A DNA stretch of 14,341 nucleotides, taken from the NCBI GenBank assembly GCA_023145395.1, contig JAGLDW010000280.1, positions 1-14,341 on the forward strand, in the 5' to 3' direction. Source of the DNA: Lentisphaeria bacterium. GTDB taxonomy: Bacteria; Verrucomicrobiota; Lentisphaeria; Oligosphaerales; Lenti-02. The translations under genes and the position numbers were made by a program. The notes below the pieces were generated by a model that was not told the origin of the DNA, did not search any database, and saw only the letters and a program-made list of their open reading frames with translations. Below are positions 1 through 7,432 of the stretch, one piece after another (position 1 is the first letter of the stretch; each line of letters opens with the position of its first letter).

Positions 1-689
1 CCGAACGTCGACCATGGGGCGTGGACCCAATAGCTGGTACTTGCGTAGTTTTCCCATCCATGCCCAATGTTTCCCCGTTCGAAGCGGGACCACGCCACGT
101 GACCGTCGGCAGAGGCAATGTTTCCTCCATGATTGTGCGTGTCTCTCATGGCGTAGTACTTGCTGCTTAGGATGTACATGTCTCCTCCGCCCCCGCCTTT
201 TTCGGATATGAGCATGCACTGTGCTGGTTGGCTAATCGTTCCCTGTTTGCGCGGGTATCGCAGAAGTGTATCAGGTTTCGAGTAGCTGTGGGATGGCATG
301 CCGTAGTAGATGCCGTAGCATCCGGCGTAGTTCACGGGGTGCGGGCACACGAAGACTTCGGTGTTGTGCACGTAGTTGTACACGTGGCCGGGCCAGGAGT
401 TCCAGTAGCCATAGCTGGGATGGAAGTTGAAAGACGACGGGGCACCCTTGGCAAAAGGAGTCCAGGATCTGGCGCCCATGGACACCCCCGGAAGCATTTC
501 GTCATTGTCGTCCGCGTACATGATGGCACCCAGGCTGAGTTGCTTGAGATTTCCGGTGCAGGCGATCGCGTGTGCCTTCTCCCTTGCCTTGCTCAGCGCG
601 GGCAGCAGCATGGCCGCCAGGATGGCGATGATGGCGATGACCACCAGCAGTTCGATCAAAGTGAAGGCTTTTCTGTTTTTCGGTAGCAT
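1..689 (-). CDS. H-x9-DG type prepilin / pseudopilin, C-terminus cut by window edge
   Basis: Secreted pilin-like protein processed by a prepilin peptidase. The frame is open from the ATG at 689 to the left edge (229 codons visible, no stop). Residues 1-8 (MLPKNRKA) form a short basic leader. Cleavage is predicted between A8 and F9, leaving FTLIE with Glu at +5, followed by a hydrophobic helix to about residue 30 and the usual ALSKAREKA continuation. Near the visible end the sequence HNHGGNIASADGHVAW matches the H-x9-DG signature of large pseudopilin families in Planctomycetes, Lentisphaerae and Verrucomicrobia. The start is supported by AGGAG about 8 bases upstream. Such proteins often occur in many copies per genome and their individual roles are mostly unknown. 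The middle is rich in Tyr, Asn, Gly and His, as expected for a folded exported domain. It is not linked in an operon to the pilT genes 5.6 kb away. Confidence 0.9.
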   Translation of the reverse strand, partial: MLPKNRKAFTLIELLVVIAIIAILAAMLLPALSKAREKAHAIACTGNLKQLSLGAIMYADDNDEMLPGVSMGARSWTPFAKGAPSSFNFHPSYGYWNSWPGHVYNYVHNTEVFVCPHPVNYAGCYGIYYGMPSHSYSKPDTLLRYPRKQGTISQPAQCMLISEKGGGGGDMYILSSKYYAMRDTHNHGGNIASADGHVAWSRFERGNIGHGWENYASTSYWVHAPWSTF

Positions 690-892
690 GGGACTTTCTC
701 CTGTTCTTGGTCTAGTCTAAAACTCGATTCTTGGCTTTTTCGAAGGATCTCAACGGTATTCCAAAGATAAATTATACCTACTATATACCCTGATTCGACC
801 ATTAGACAAGGTGTGCCGCCGTGGTTTCGGTCCTGGCTGGTCGGGACAAATTGTGATAGAGTACGAGCCAATCGGTCGAACAAGCACATCAG
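690..892. other. divergent intergenic region (prepilin / HhH-nuclease)
   Basis: About 200 bp separate two divergently read genes. The left half holds the prepilin Shine-Dalgarno site and the AT-rich promoter candidates. The stop codon TAG at 857-859 is the last in-frame stop before the nuclease gene and limits its start to positions after 860. I see no convincing plus-strand promoter. Confidence 0.5.
771..809 (-). promoter_or_regulatory. candidate sigma-70 promoter for the prepilin gene
   Basis: Read on the minus strand, TTGTCT (809-804) is followed 16 bp later by TATATA (787-782). A perfect TATAAT also lies at 776-771, but with only a weak GTCGAA 17 bp upstream. Either box would give a leader of roughly 80-90 bases before the prepilin ATG. 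This AT-rich patch is the most promoter-like part of the divergent gap. Seen by eye only. Confidence 0.4.
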
Positions 893-1837
893 TTGGAGAT
901 TCCCACCTTGATCACTGGAGCGTTGCATCACCTTCCCGGTATCGGCCCCAAACGACGCGAGCAGCTTCTGCAGCTCGGAGTTTCGACCTGGGACGATTTT
1001 GGGGCTCGTCCGCCTTGTGGCTATGGGGCAGGCACAGCGAGTTGGTCACGCATTCTGGATGAGATCGAACGGTGTCGGCAGGCATTGGCGGAGGAGCGGA
1101 TCGATGTCCTGGTGCGTGCGCTTGCAGCACAGGATCGGTGGAGGATACTGTCTCGATTCTTTTCCGATGCCACCTATTTTGACATCGAGACCACGGGCCT
1201 TGAGATGGATTGTGAGATCACGGTCGTCGTCTGCCTGCATAGAGGTGCCGTGCGACGGTTTGTGCTCGGAGAGAATCTGAACGACTTTCTCGACTTGCTG
1301 GACGATGTCCGGCTGTTGGTGTCCTTCAATGGTTCCACCTTCGATGTGCCCTTCGTGGAGCGATACTTCCACATTCCCAAGATACCCTGTCCGCATCTGG
1401 ACTTGCGGTGGTTGTGTCATCGCGCAGGATTGACGGGAGGACTAAAGCAGATCGAGTGGGATCTGGGAATGTCTCGCCCCTCGGAACTGGAGGGTGTGGA
1501 CGGTGCGGAGGCCGTGCGACTTTGGTGGCGTTGGCGTCAGGCACGGGATAGGGCAGCGCGTGAGCGGCTGGTTCGCTATTGTTCCGCAGACGTGGTGACG
1601 CTGCGTGCCATTGCCGCGCATGTGGTGCGCCGTGAGGGGGGGAGGGCGGATGACGAGGCGCTGACGCCCGACTGGACGCTGCTTTCCGGTTCGGAGACCG
1701 ATGCGCGCGTCGGCGAGAAGGCGCAGAGCAACCCCGTCGAGTCCGATTGGTGCAAGGCCGAACATGCTCGTCTTCGACGCCACCTGGCTAGAGCCACCGC
1801 GAAAAGAGGGAGGCGACCGGAAATCGGTGATCGGTGA
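893..1837 (+). CDS. helix-hairpin-helix plus YprB-like RNase H-fold exonuclease
   Basis: Predicted 3'-5' exonuclease-type protein of the YprB ribonuclease H-like family (RNase_H_2). Residues 13-36, LPGIGPKRREQLLQLGV followed by STWDDF, read as a helix-hairpin-helix DNA-binding motif. The nuclease domain spans about 93-245. Exo I is YFDIETTG with D97 and E99, Exo II is SFNGSTFDVPF with N146 and D151, and Exo III is YCSADVVTL with Y229 and D233, so all expected acidic residues are present. The tail (about 250-314) is charged and probably disordered. No ATG lies near the beginning. The choices are TTG at 893 or TTG at 908, the latter having GGAG at 895-898 with a 9-base spacer, so the shorter form (309 aa) may be the real one. 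It stands alone on its strand. The nucleic-acid substrate is unknown; structure-specific DNA or RNA 3' ends are an inference from the domains. Confidence 0.85.
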   Translation: MEIPTLITGALHHLPGIGPKRREQLLQLGVSTWDDFGARPPCGYGAGTASWSRILDEIERCRQALAEERIDVLVRALAAQDRWRILSRFFSDATYFDIETTGLEMDCEITVVVCLHRGAVRRFVLGENLNDFLDLLDDVRLLVSFNGSTFDVPFVERYFHIPKIPCPHLDLRWLCHRAGLTGGLKQIEWDLGMSRPSELEGVDGAEAVRLWWRWRQARDRAARERLVRYCSADVVTLRAIAAHVVRREGGRADDEALTPDWTLLSGSETDARVGEKAQSNPVESDWCKAEHARLRRHLARATAKRGRRPEIGDR

Positions 1838-1849
1838 CCGATGACCGAT
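1823..1849. repeat. palindromic heptamer repeat across the nuclease stop codon
   Basis: ATCGGT occurs at 1823-1828 and 1830-1835, then ACCGAT at 1837-1842 and 1844-1849, each separated by a G. The four hexamers form an inverted repeat of two direct repeats, centred on G1836. The TGA stop (1835-1837) lies exactly at the centre. It could fold as a hairpin on either strand, but no T-run follows, so it is not a standard intrinsic terminator. It sits between convergent genes. Confidence 0.7.
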
Positions 1850-1912
1850 GACCTGTCACTGGCCGTGAAGCCCTTTTCGCGCCAGAACACTAGACAAGGC
1901 GCTCAGATCGAT

Positions 1913-2575
1913 TCATCGGCCGCGGACAAAGGCGACGAGGATTGCGATCGCTAGAACCGCGCCAAGCGCGAATAGAATCGTTCCGCCACGCTTCTTGACT
2001 TCTGTCGTTTCAGAAGACTCTGACTGGACTTCTGGTCGTGAGACAGTCGGCTTGTCCACTGGGACTTTTCTTCCCGGTTGGGCTGCTGGATCCGCCGTGC
2101 CGGCAACTTCACCCGAGATGAGATCGCCAATGATCTCGATGGTTTGCTCCTGGGTGATGTCGATTTGGCTTTTCTCCAGCATGTTGAATCCACCATCCTT
2201 GGTGGTGATGGTCAGCGCCCAATTCGAAGGCAGACTGGCCTGGTCCCAGGAAATGACCGTTGGCTTCCCAGGGTGTGGTTTCACGAGCAGATACCACTTT
2301 TGTTCCTTTTGGACAGGGCGGTAGTCGCGATTGAGCAGCGAAGGGGTCTTGTCTCCCGGAATGAAGCCGATGTAGGCGGTTTCTATTCCGGGGGGAGGAC
2401 CAGGGCTGTCGAGAGTCCGGTCGAAACCATTTGTCGCGTCGGCTGCGCAGCCAAAATGCAACTCTCTGAGATGGGCGTTCTTGAAATCGAGTTTGACGGA
2501 GAATGCGTTGTCTGTGTAGGCAGTCCTAGCTCCGAGAAGCGCGAATAGGATGAGAAGCGAGAGTAGTCTGATCAT
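1913..2575 (-). CDS. secreted, C-terminally anchored protein of unknown function
   Basis: A 220-residue protein I cannot name. Residues 1-22 look like a signal peptide (MIRLLSLLILFALLGARTAY). Residues 25-155 appear to be a beta-rich exported domain with FGCAADATNGFDRTLD and PPPG (40-63), DYRP (84-87) and W-x-L and SWDQASLP segments (94-116). This style resembles surface and secretion-tail modules in PVC and related bacteria, but the match is an impression. A low-complexity Pro/Ser/Glu linker (160-195) leads to a hydrophobic segment at about 198-216 (GTILFALGAVLAIAILVAFV) and a basic RGR end, so it is probably anchored by its tail. The start has AAGGA about 8 bases upstream. It begins 15 bp after recJ on the same strand and is probably co-transcribed, although a link to DNA repair is not evident. 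Confidence 0.75.
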   Translation of the reverse strand: MIRLLSLLILFALLGARTAYTDNAFSVKLDFKNAHLRELHFGCAADATNGFDRTLDSPGPPPGIETAYIGFIPGDKTPSLLNRDYRPVQKEQKWYLLVKPHPGKPTVISWDQASLPSNWALTITTKDGGFNMLEKSQIDITQEQTIEIIGDLISGEVAGTADPAAQPGRKVPVDKPTVSRPEVQSESSETTEVKKRGGTILFALGAVLAIAILVAFVRGR

Positions 2576-2590
2576 GGCAGTGTTCCTTTC

Positions 2591-4294
2591 TCAACATTCT
2601 CGGATGTCCACGATACGCGCTTGGGGGGTGGCGTTGCCTGCGAAATGGTTGATATGTGGTGTATAGGCGAGATCCCACGGGGCAGGGGGCAGTGTGTCGG
2701 GGGGGCGTCGGAAGGCGATGAAGGCGATACGGGCTCCCGAGGCGTCGCGAAGGTAGCCCCGGGAATGATTCTTCCCGGCAGCGGTGATGCGTTCTGGGTA
2801 GACATCACGGGCGACAAAGATGGGCTCGGGATTTCCATGGCCAAAGGGCGCTAGCATCTCCAGTTCCGTGAAAAACTCGTCCGTCAACTCCGCAAAGGAG
2901 ACCTCGCTGCTTACCTCGAGACTTGGCTTCATGGAGTTGACGCTCAGCACTGTGCGCACCGCTGCCTCGAACTGCTCCCGGAATGCATCGAGGCATTCCT
3001 CCTTCAAGGACAAGCCTGCAGCCATCGCGTGTCCTCCGTAGCGAGTAAGCGTCTCTTTGCAGTCATCGAGAATATCGACGAGATTCAGCCTGCGAATGCT
3101 TCGAGCGGATCCCGTGAGCTGTCCGCTGGGGTCGCGGCTTAGCACGACGGATGGGCGGTGGTAGTTGCGGGTGAGGCGACTGGCCACGATACCCACAACG
3201 CCTTGGTGCCACTCGTCATTCCGCACGACGATCGTACGGTCTTGTTCAAGATTATAGATCTCGTTGATCTGTTCCTCGGCATTGCGGACGACTTCCTCCT
3301 CTATGCTTTGACGTTCCCGGTTGCGCTCGTCCAGTAGCCTGGCTTGGGTGAACGCATCGACCATGCTGGTCGCCTCGAGCAGTTTCAGGCTGTCGTTGGG
3401 GTCGCCCATGCGTCCTGCCGCGTTGAGTCTGGGTGCCAGACGATAGGTGATGTCGCTCGTTTGGACACCGTCGCGCACACTACTGATCTCGCAGAGCGCA
3501 TGGACTCCAGGGCGTTGCTGGCGTGCCAATTCCTCAAGCCCGAACTTGACCAGAATCCGGTTTTCGTCGAGCAGGGGGACGATGTCGGCGACGGTTCCAA
3601 GCGCGACTAGATCCATTCCTTCGCGCAGGTCCGTCTCGTCCTGGCACAACCCATTCTGCCGACCGTACTTGATGAAAGCATGGCAGACTTTGAAGGCAAC
3701 TCCCACGCCGGCCAGCGTCTGGACTTCCTTGGGTGAACCGGGCAATTTTGGATCGACGACGGCATGGGCCTGCACCATCTCCTTTCCGGGCATGTGGTGA
3801 TCAGTGACGATCAAGTCGACTCCGAGACGGCGAGCGGCATCAGCCGCCTCGTAGCTCGTGACCCCGCAATCGACTGTGAGCATGACATCGCAGCCGTAGG
3901 GGCCCTCGCGCGACACGGCGGCGGCTGTGAGCCCATAGCCATCATCAATCCGGTGTGGCAGAACGGTTTTGACATTGGCGCCGTTTTTGCGAAGGACCCA
4001 GGAAGTGAGTGCCGTCGAGGTGATGCCGTCGGTGTCGTAGTCGCCGAAGATGAGAATCCGCTCCCCTTTGTGGATGGCTTCCCACAAGCGTGCGGCCGCA
4101 GTTTCGGCACCGGGGAGCAGGAAGGGGTCAACCATGTTGCGCAGAGCAGGAAAGAGGAATTTTTGAACGTTCTCCGGCTCGATGCCACGCTGCACAAGCG
4201 TGGCGGCGATGGGCCGCGTCACAGTCGACTCCTCAATCATTTCCCGAATGCGTTGGTCGGAGGTCTCGGTGATTTCCCAAAGATATTCTTCCAT
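2591..4294 (-). CDS. recJ: single-stranded-DNA-specific exonuclease RecJ
   Basis: RecJ degrades single-stranded DNA 5' to 3' in RecF-pathway recombination, mismatch repair and base excision repair, in the cytoplasm. The 567 residues match the usual length (E. coli about 577). The DHH domain shows GDYDTDG at 84-90 (D85, D87, D89), TVDCG with D142, VTDHH with D165-H166-H167, the ALGTVADIVPL block at 231-241 and RLNAAGRM at 289-296. The DHHA1 domain includes GVVGIVASRL (365-374), GSARSI (395-400) and GGHAMAAG (420-427). The OB-like C-terminal part includes LAPFGHGNPEP (481-491). The ATG at 4294 is chosen because EEYLWEI matches the normal RecJ beginning. The frame stays open another 62 codons upstream to 4480, but that extension looks non-coding. 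A short AAAGG lies 5 bases upstream. The 220-residue exported protein follows closely. All catalytic residues are intact. Confidence 0.96.
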   Translation of the reverse strand: MEEYLWEITETSDQRIREMIEESTVTRPIAATLVQRGIEPENVQKFLFPALRNMVDPFLLPGAETAAARLWEAIHKGERILIFGDYDTDGITSTALTSWVLRKNGANVKTVLPHRIDDGYGLTAAAVSREGPYGCDVMLTVDCGVTSYEAADAARRLGVDLIVTDHHMPGKEMVQAHAVVDPKLPGSPKEVQTLAGVGVAFKVCHAFIKYGRQNGLCQDETDLREGMDLVALGTVADIVPLLDENRILVKFGLEELARQQRPGVHALCEISSVRDGVQTSDITYRLAPRLNAAGRMGDPNDSLKLLEATSMVDAFTQARLLDERNRERQSIEEEVVRNAEEQINEIYNLEQDRTIVVRNDEWHQGVVGIVASRLTRNYHRPSVVLSRDPSGQLTGSARSIRRLNLVDILDDCKETLTRYGGHAMAAGLSLKEECLDAFREQFEAAVRTVLSVNSMKPSLEVSSEVSFAELTDEFFTELEMLAPFGHGNPEPIFVARDVYPERITAAGKNHSRGYLRDASGARIAFIAFRRPPDTLPPAPWDLAYTPHINHFAGNATPQARIVDIREC

Positions 4295-4333
4295 AATGCC
4301 TTTTCTTGTCCTTGTTTTTTGTGAACTGCCCAC

Positions 4334-4361
4334 ACTATAGAGGGAAAAGGCGCAGTGTCTC
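4334..4361 (-). promoter_or_regulatory. weak candidate promoter for recJ
   Basis: On the minus strand TATAGT (4339-4334) follows GAGACA (4361-4356) after 16 bp, matching consensus at 5 and 4 of 6 positions. It would give a leader of about 35 bases before the recJ ATG at 4294. If used, it excludes the longer in-frame recJ start at 4480. Confidence 0.35.
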
Positions 4362-4545
4362 CCCATTTCTCCATTTTCTGGCCGTTTCCGGAGATCTGCG
4401 TGTGTGTGGCGAGAGTGCGCCTCGCCGCTTCGCAACTGGACCACGGAGCGAATCCGAGTATTTTGTAAAGACGCATTCATGAGAAGTTCTCGGGTTCCAC
4501 CTCGTGCGGGATATTCTGTATGGGGCTATTGATGGCGCCAAATCT

Positions 4546-4550
4546 AGGAG
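4546..4550 (+). promoter_or_regulatory. Shine-Dalgarno AGGAG that fixes the araB start
   Basis: AGGAG is 8 bases before the ATG at 4559. This favours that ATG over the in-frame codons further upstream (4520, 4532) and over GTG 4550, which overlaps the site. Confidence 0.75.
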
Positions 4551-4558
4551 TGGCAAGA

Positions 4559-6250
4559 ATGACAGCTGCATACACAATCGGTTTGGACTACGGCAGCAAC
4601 TCTGTGCGATGCCTTGTGGTGGAGGTGACAACGGGCCGGGAGCTTGGGGTCGCGGTGTGGGACTACGCCGCCGGCGAGGCGGGAATATGCACGGACGCAA
4701 GCAACCCGCATGTCGCCCGGCAGGCTCCCTCCGACTTTGTGCAGGGCCTTCTTGAAACCGTGCCAGCGGCATTGAGCCACGCATCGATGGATAAAGAATT
4801 CTCACCTGAGCTTGTGATCGGGATCGGCGTGGACACCACTGGCTCCACTCCGCTGCCCGTCGATGCCAACTTGGTCCCGCTGGCGGACAAACCAGAGTTT
4901 TCGGGCAATCTGAATGCCATGGCCTGGATGTGGAAGGATCACTCTGGAATGGACGAGGCGGAGCGCATCACCACACTGGCTGCGGAGCAGCGCCCGCAAT
5001 ACCTGCGGAAATGCGGTGGAACCTACTCCTCCGAATGGCTGTTTTCGAAGATCCTGCATTGTTTGAACGTGGATCGTGCCGTGTTTGAAGCCGCTCATAC
5101 ATGGCTGGAGTTTGCGGACTTCATTCCGGCTGTGCTTGCGGGTTTGGACGACGTCTCCCAGGTGAAAGCGGGGATCTGCCCGGCGGGCCACAAGGCCATG
5201 TACTGCGACGAGTGGGGGGGGTATCCGGACGCGGTGTTCCTGGCGCTCCTGGCTCCGGAGATGGGGATGCTGAGGGATCGGTTGCCTTCCAAGGCATATA
5301 CGGCGGATCAAGTCGCCGGGCGGCTTTGCCCCGACTGGGCGGCGAAGCTTGGTCTGCCGGCGGGCATTCCCATCGCCGTGGGTGCTTTCGATGCACATCT
5401 CGGCGCCGTGGGGGCGGGTGTGGGCAAGGGGAGCATGGTGAAAATCATCGGCACGAGCACGTGCGATTGTCTCGTGACGCCCGCCAACGCCTTCCTGCCA
5501 GACATACCGGGCGTGTGCGGCATCGTCAAGGGATCGATCCTTCCGGGCTACTACGGAATCGAAGCAGGGCAAAGTGCGGTGGGCGATATTTTCAATTGGT
5601 TTGTGAAGGACGTATGCAAGGGGGACGGGACGTTGCATGCCGAGTTGCGGGAGCAGGCGATGGTCTTTGCTCCCGGTGAGAGCGGGCTTCTGGCGTTGGA
5701 CTGGAACAATGGGAACCGGACCATTCTTACGGACGCCCGACTCACAGGGTTGATCATGGGGTTGACGCTGCACACCTCCCAGGCAGAGATCTACCGTGCG
5801 CTCATCGAGGCAACCGCATACGGTGCGCGGCGCATCCTCGACCGGATCGAAGAGTACGGCGTCGTCGTGGAGAAGGTGGTCAATTGTGGTGGCATCGCGG
5901 AAAAGGATCCCATGTTCATGCAGATCTACGCGGATGTGCTCGGGCGGCCTATGCACATCAGCGGCTCGGCGCAGACCTGCGCTCTTGGATCAGCGATCAT
6001 GGCGTCTGTCGCGGCGGGGCGGGACGTGGGTGGATATGCCACGGTCGAGGAGGCACAAGCTGCAATGTGCTCCTACAAAGATCTTGTGTACACGCCTCGG
6101 GGGGAGGCGCAATCCGTCTACGGGGAGCTGTATCAGCTATACTGCGAGTTGCACGACAGCTTCGGGACACCGGAAACGAGCTTTGATCACTATGGTGTCA
6201 TGAAGACGCTGTTGGGCATCCGTGGTCGCGCCGCAGGGGCATGCGACTGA
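4559..6250 (+). CDS. araB: ribulokinase (FGGY carbohydrate kinase)
   Basis: Cytoplasmic kinase that phosphorylates L-ribulose to L-ribulose 5-phosphate with ATP, the second step of L-arabinose use (EC 2.7.1.16). The 563 residues fit AraB, which is longer than most FGGY kinases. Visible motifs are GLDYGSNSVR (8-17, first phosphate loop), VDTTGSTP (91-98), AWMWKDHSG (122-130), GAFDAHLGAVG (275-285) with D278 as the likely catalytic base, GTSTCD (298-303) and CGGIAEKDPMFMQIYADVLG (443-462) in the C-terminal FGGY domain. The start is set by AGGAG 8 bases upstream. It is a single-gene unit here: araA, araD, transporters and an AraC or LacI regulator are absent. Substrate breadth is uncertain, because ribulokinases also accept other 2-ketopentoses, but AraB is the best assignment. 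It converges with pilT, whose stop lies 52 bp further on. Confidence 0.93.
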   Translation: MTAAYTIGLDYGSNSVRCLVVEVTTGRELGVAVWDYAAGEAGICTDASNPHVARQAPSDFVQGLLETVPAALSHASMDKEFSPELVIGIGVDTTGSTPLPVDANLVPLADKPEFSGNLNAMAWMWKDHSGMDEAERITTLAAEQRPQYLRKCGGTYSSEWLFSKILHCLNVDRAVFEAAHTWLEFADFIPAVLAGLDDVSQVKAGICPAGHKAMYCDEWGGYPDAVFLALLAPEMGMLRDRLPSKAYTADQVAGRLCPDWAAKLGLPAGIPIAVGAFDAHLGAVGAGVGKGSMVKIIGTSTCDCLVTPANAFLPDIPGVCGIVKGSILPGYYGIEAGQSAVGDIFNWFVKDVCKGDGTLHAELREQAMVFAPGESGLLALDWNNGNRTILTDARLTGLIMGLTLHTSQAEIYRALIEATAYGARRILDRIEEYGVVVEKVVNCGGIAEKDPMFMQIYADVLGRPMHISGSAQTCALGSAIMASVAAGRDVGGYATVEEAQAAMCSYKDLVYTPRGEAQSVYGELYQLYCELHDSFGTPETSFDHYGVMKTLLGIRGRAAGACD

Positions 6251-6302
6251 ACAACGCGACCCGGTCAAGCATCCCCCTCCGGAGACGAGGACGGCGAGCG
6301 CG

Positions 6303-7388
6303 TCACTCCACGATGATGCTGTCGAGATCGTCGACAGACAGGAGCTTCTCGAAATCCTGCTTGTTCGAGGCCTTCATGAATGCCTCCATGGGCGTGATTC
6401 TGCCTTCCTCGAGCAACCCCATCAGATCTCCGTCCATCGTCTTCATGCCGACGCCCCGTCCGCTCTCGATGATGCTGCGGATGTTGGAGATGGCGCCTTC
6501 GCGGATGGTGGAGGCCAGCGCTTCGTGGTCGAGGAGAATCTCGTGGGTGGCAATGCGCCCCTTGCCGTCGGGGACACGGCAGAGCAGCTGGGAGATGACC
6601 GCCTTGAGCGACTGCGCGAGCATGGCGCGAATTTGGGGCTGCTCGTCTGCGGGAAAGGCGTCGATGACGCGATGAATGGTCTTTGGGGCGTTGTTGGTGT
6701 GCAGGGTCCCGAAGACGAGCAATCCCATGGCGGCGCAGCTCAACGCCAAGCCGATGGTCTCGAGATCTCGCATTTCCCCGACGAGAATGATGTCCGGATC
6801 AGCACGCATGGCGCCTTTGAGAGCGTTGGCGAAACTGTTCGTGTCCGAACCCACTTCCCGCTGGACGATGATGGACTCCTTGTTCCGATGAACAAACTCG
6901 ATGGGGTCTTCGATCGTGATGATATGGCGGTGGAAGTTGCAGTTGATGTAGTCGATCATCGCGGCAAGCGTCGTGGATTTTCCGCTTCCGGTGGGCCCTG
7001 TCACCAACACTAGTCCGCGGGGGTAGCGGCAGACGTCTTGGAGGACAATGGGAAGTTTGAGATCCTCAATCGTCTGGATGTCGGTGGGGATGACGCGAAG
7101 CACGGCGCCAGAGCCGAATTGATTGAACATGTAGTTGACGCGAAAGCGCGCCACATTGCGAATCTCGTGAGCGAAGTCCTGGTCGAGATTTTCCCGGTAC
7201 CAGTCCCATTTGTCGTCGGGGCAGATTTCGCTGAGGATCTCCAGCATCTCCTCCTCTTCGATGGGAGGCTCGTTGAGCGGCTCGAGCCGACCATGAACGC
7301 GAACCTTGGGTGGCAAGCCGGTGCAGAGATGAAGGTCGGATCCCCCCATTTCCATCATCGTCATCAGAAAATCGTTGATTCTAGGCAT
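6303..7388 (-). CDS. pilT: PilT-family twitching-motility retraction ATPase
   Basis: Hexameric cytoplasmic ATPase that powers retraction of type IV pili, acting at the inner-membrane pilus base. The 361 residues match PilT. The N-terminal PAS-like part (1-115) starts with the typical MGGSDLHLCTGLPPKVRVHG. The ATPase core shows Walker A GPTGSGKSTT (131-140), the Asp box IITIEDPIEFVH (156-167), Walker B DPDIILVGEMRDLET (198-211) and the His box FGTLHTNNAPKTIHRVIDAFP (226-246). The C-terminal motif that is usually A-x-x-N-L-I-R-E in PilT is altered to LASTIREGAISNI (291-303). GAGGAG lies 7 bases before the ATG. It follows the second ATPase gene after 44 bp and is probably transcribed with it from the promoter at 9067-9096. 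PilU is an alternative name for one of the two paralogues. Confidence 0.92.
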   Translation of the reverse strand: MPRINDFLMTMMEMGGSDLHLCTGLPPKVRVHGRLEPLNEPPIEEEEMLEILSEICPDDKWDWYRENLDQDFAHEIRNVARFRVNYMFNQFGSGAVLRVIPTDIQTIEDLKLPIVLQDVCRYPRGLVLVTGPTGSGKSTTLAAMIDYINCNFHRHIITIEDPIEFVHRNKESIIVQREVGSDTNSFANALKGAMRADPDIILVGEMRDLETIGLALSCAAMGLLVFGTLHTNNAPKTIHRVIDAFPADEQPQIRAMLAQSLKAVISQLLCRVPDGKGRIATHEILLDHEALASTIREGAISNIRSIIESGRGVGMKTMDGDLMGLLEEGRITPMEAFMKASNKQDFEKLLSVDDLDSIIVE

Positions 7389-7432
7389 ATTTCAACTCCT
7401 CGTAGGAATCTGTTCTGACACTGCTCTGCGCT

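Larger units (their letters stand above)
4295..4558. other. divergent intergenic region (recJ / araB)
   Basis: This 264-bp gap serves both genes. It holds the weak recJ promoter candidate, a perfect 5-1-5 inverted repeat GAGAAGTTCTC at 4481-4491 that could be a small operator, and a possible plus-strand TATTCT at 4512-4517 without a clear -35 partner. No regulator gene or sugar-regulator site I recognise is present. Confidence 0.45.

Noticed and set aside
228..686. 152-codon plus-strand open frame opposite the prepilin
   Set aside because: Val, His and Gly-rich shadow of the prepilin frame, which carries an unmistakable FTLIELLVVIAIIAILA head.
3764..4324. 186-codon plus-strand open frame opposite recJ
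   Set aside because: It lies antisense to conserved RecJ DHH motifs and has no features of its own.
4295..4480. 62-codon N-terminal extension of recJ
   Set aside because: RecJ family members begin near EEYLWEI, the extension has no similarity or ribosome site, and a promoter candidate lies inside it.
4802..5956. 384-codon minus-strand open frame opposite araB
   Set aside because: It is a mirror of the araB codon pattern: His, Arg and Pro-rich, with no family motifs, while the plus strand has a full set of FGGY motifs.
6251..6302. possible terminator between convergent araB and pilT
   Set aside because: Only short GC-rich complementarity and no T-run on either strand.
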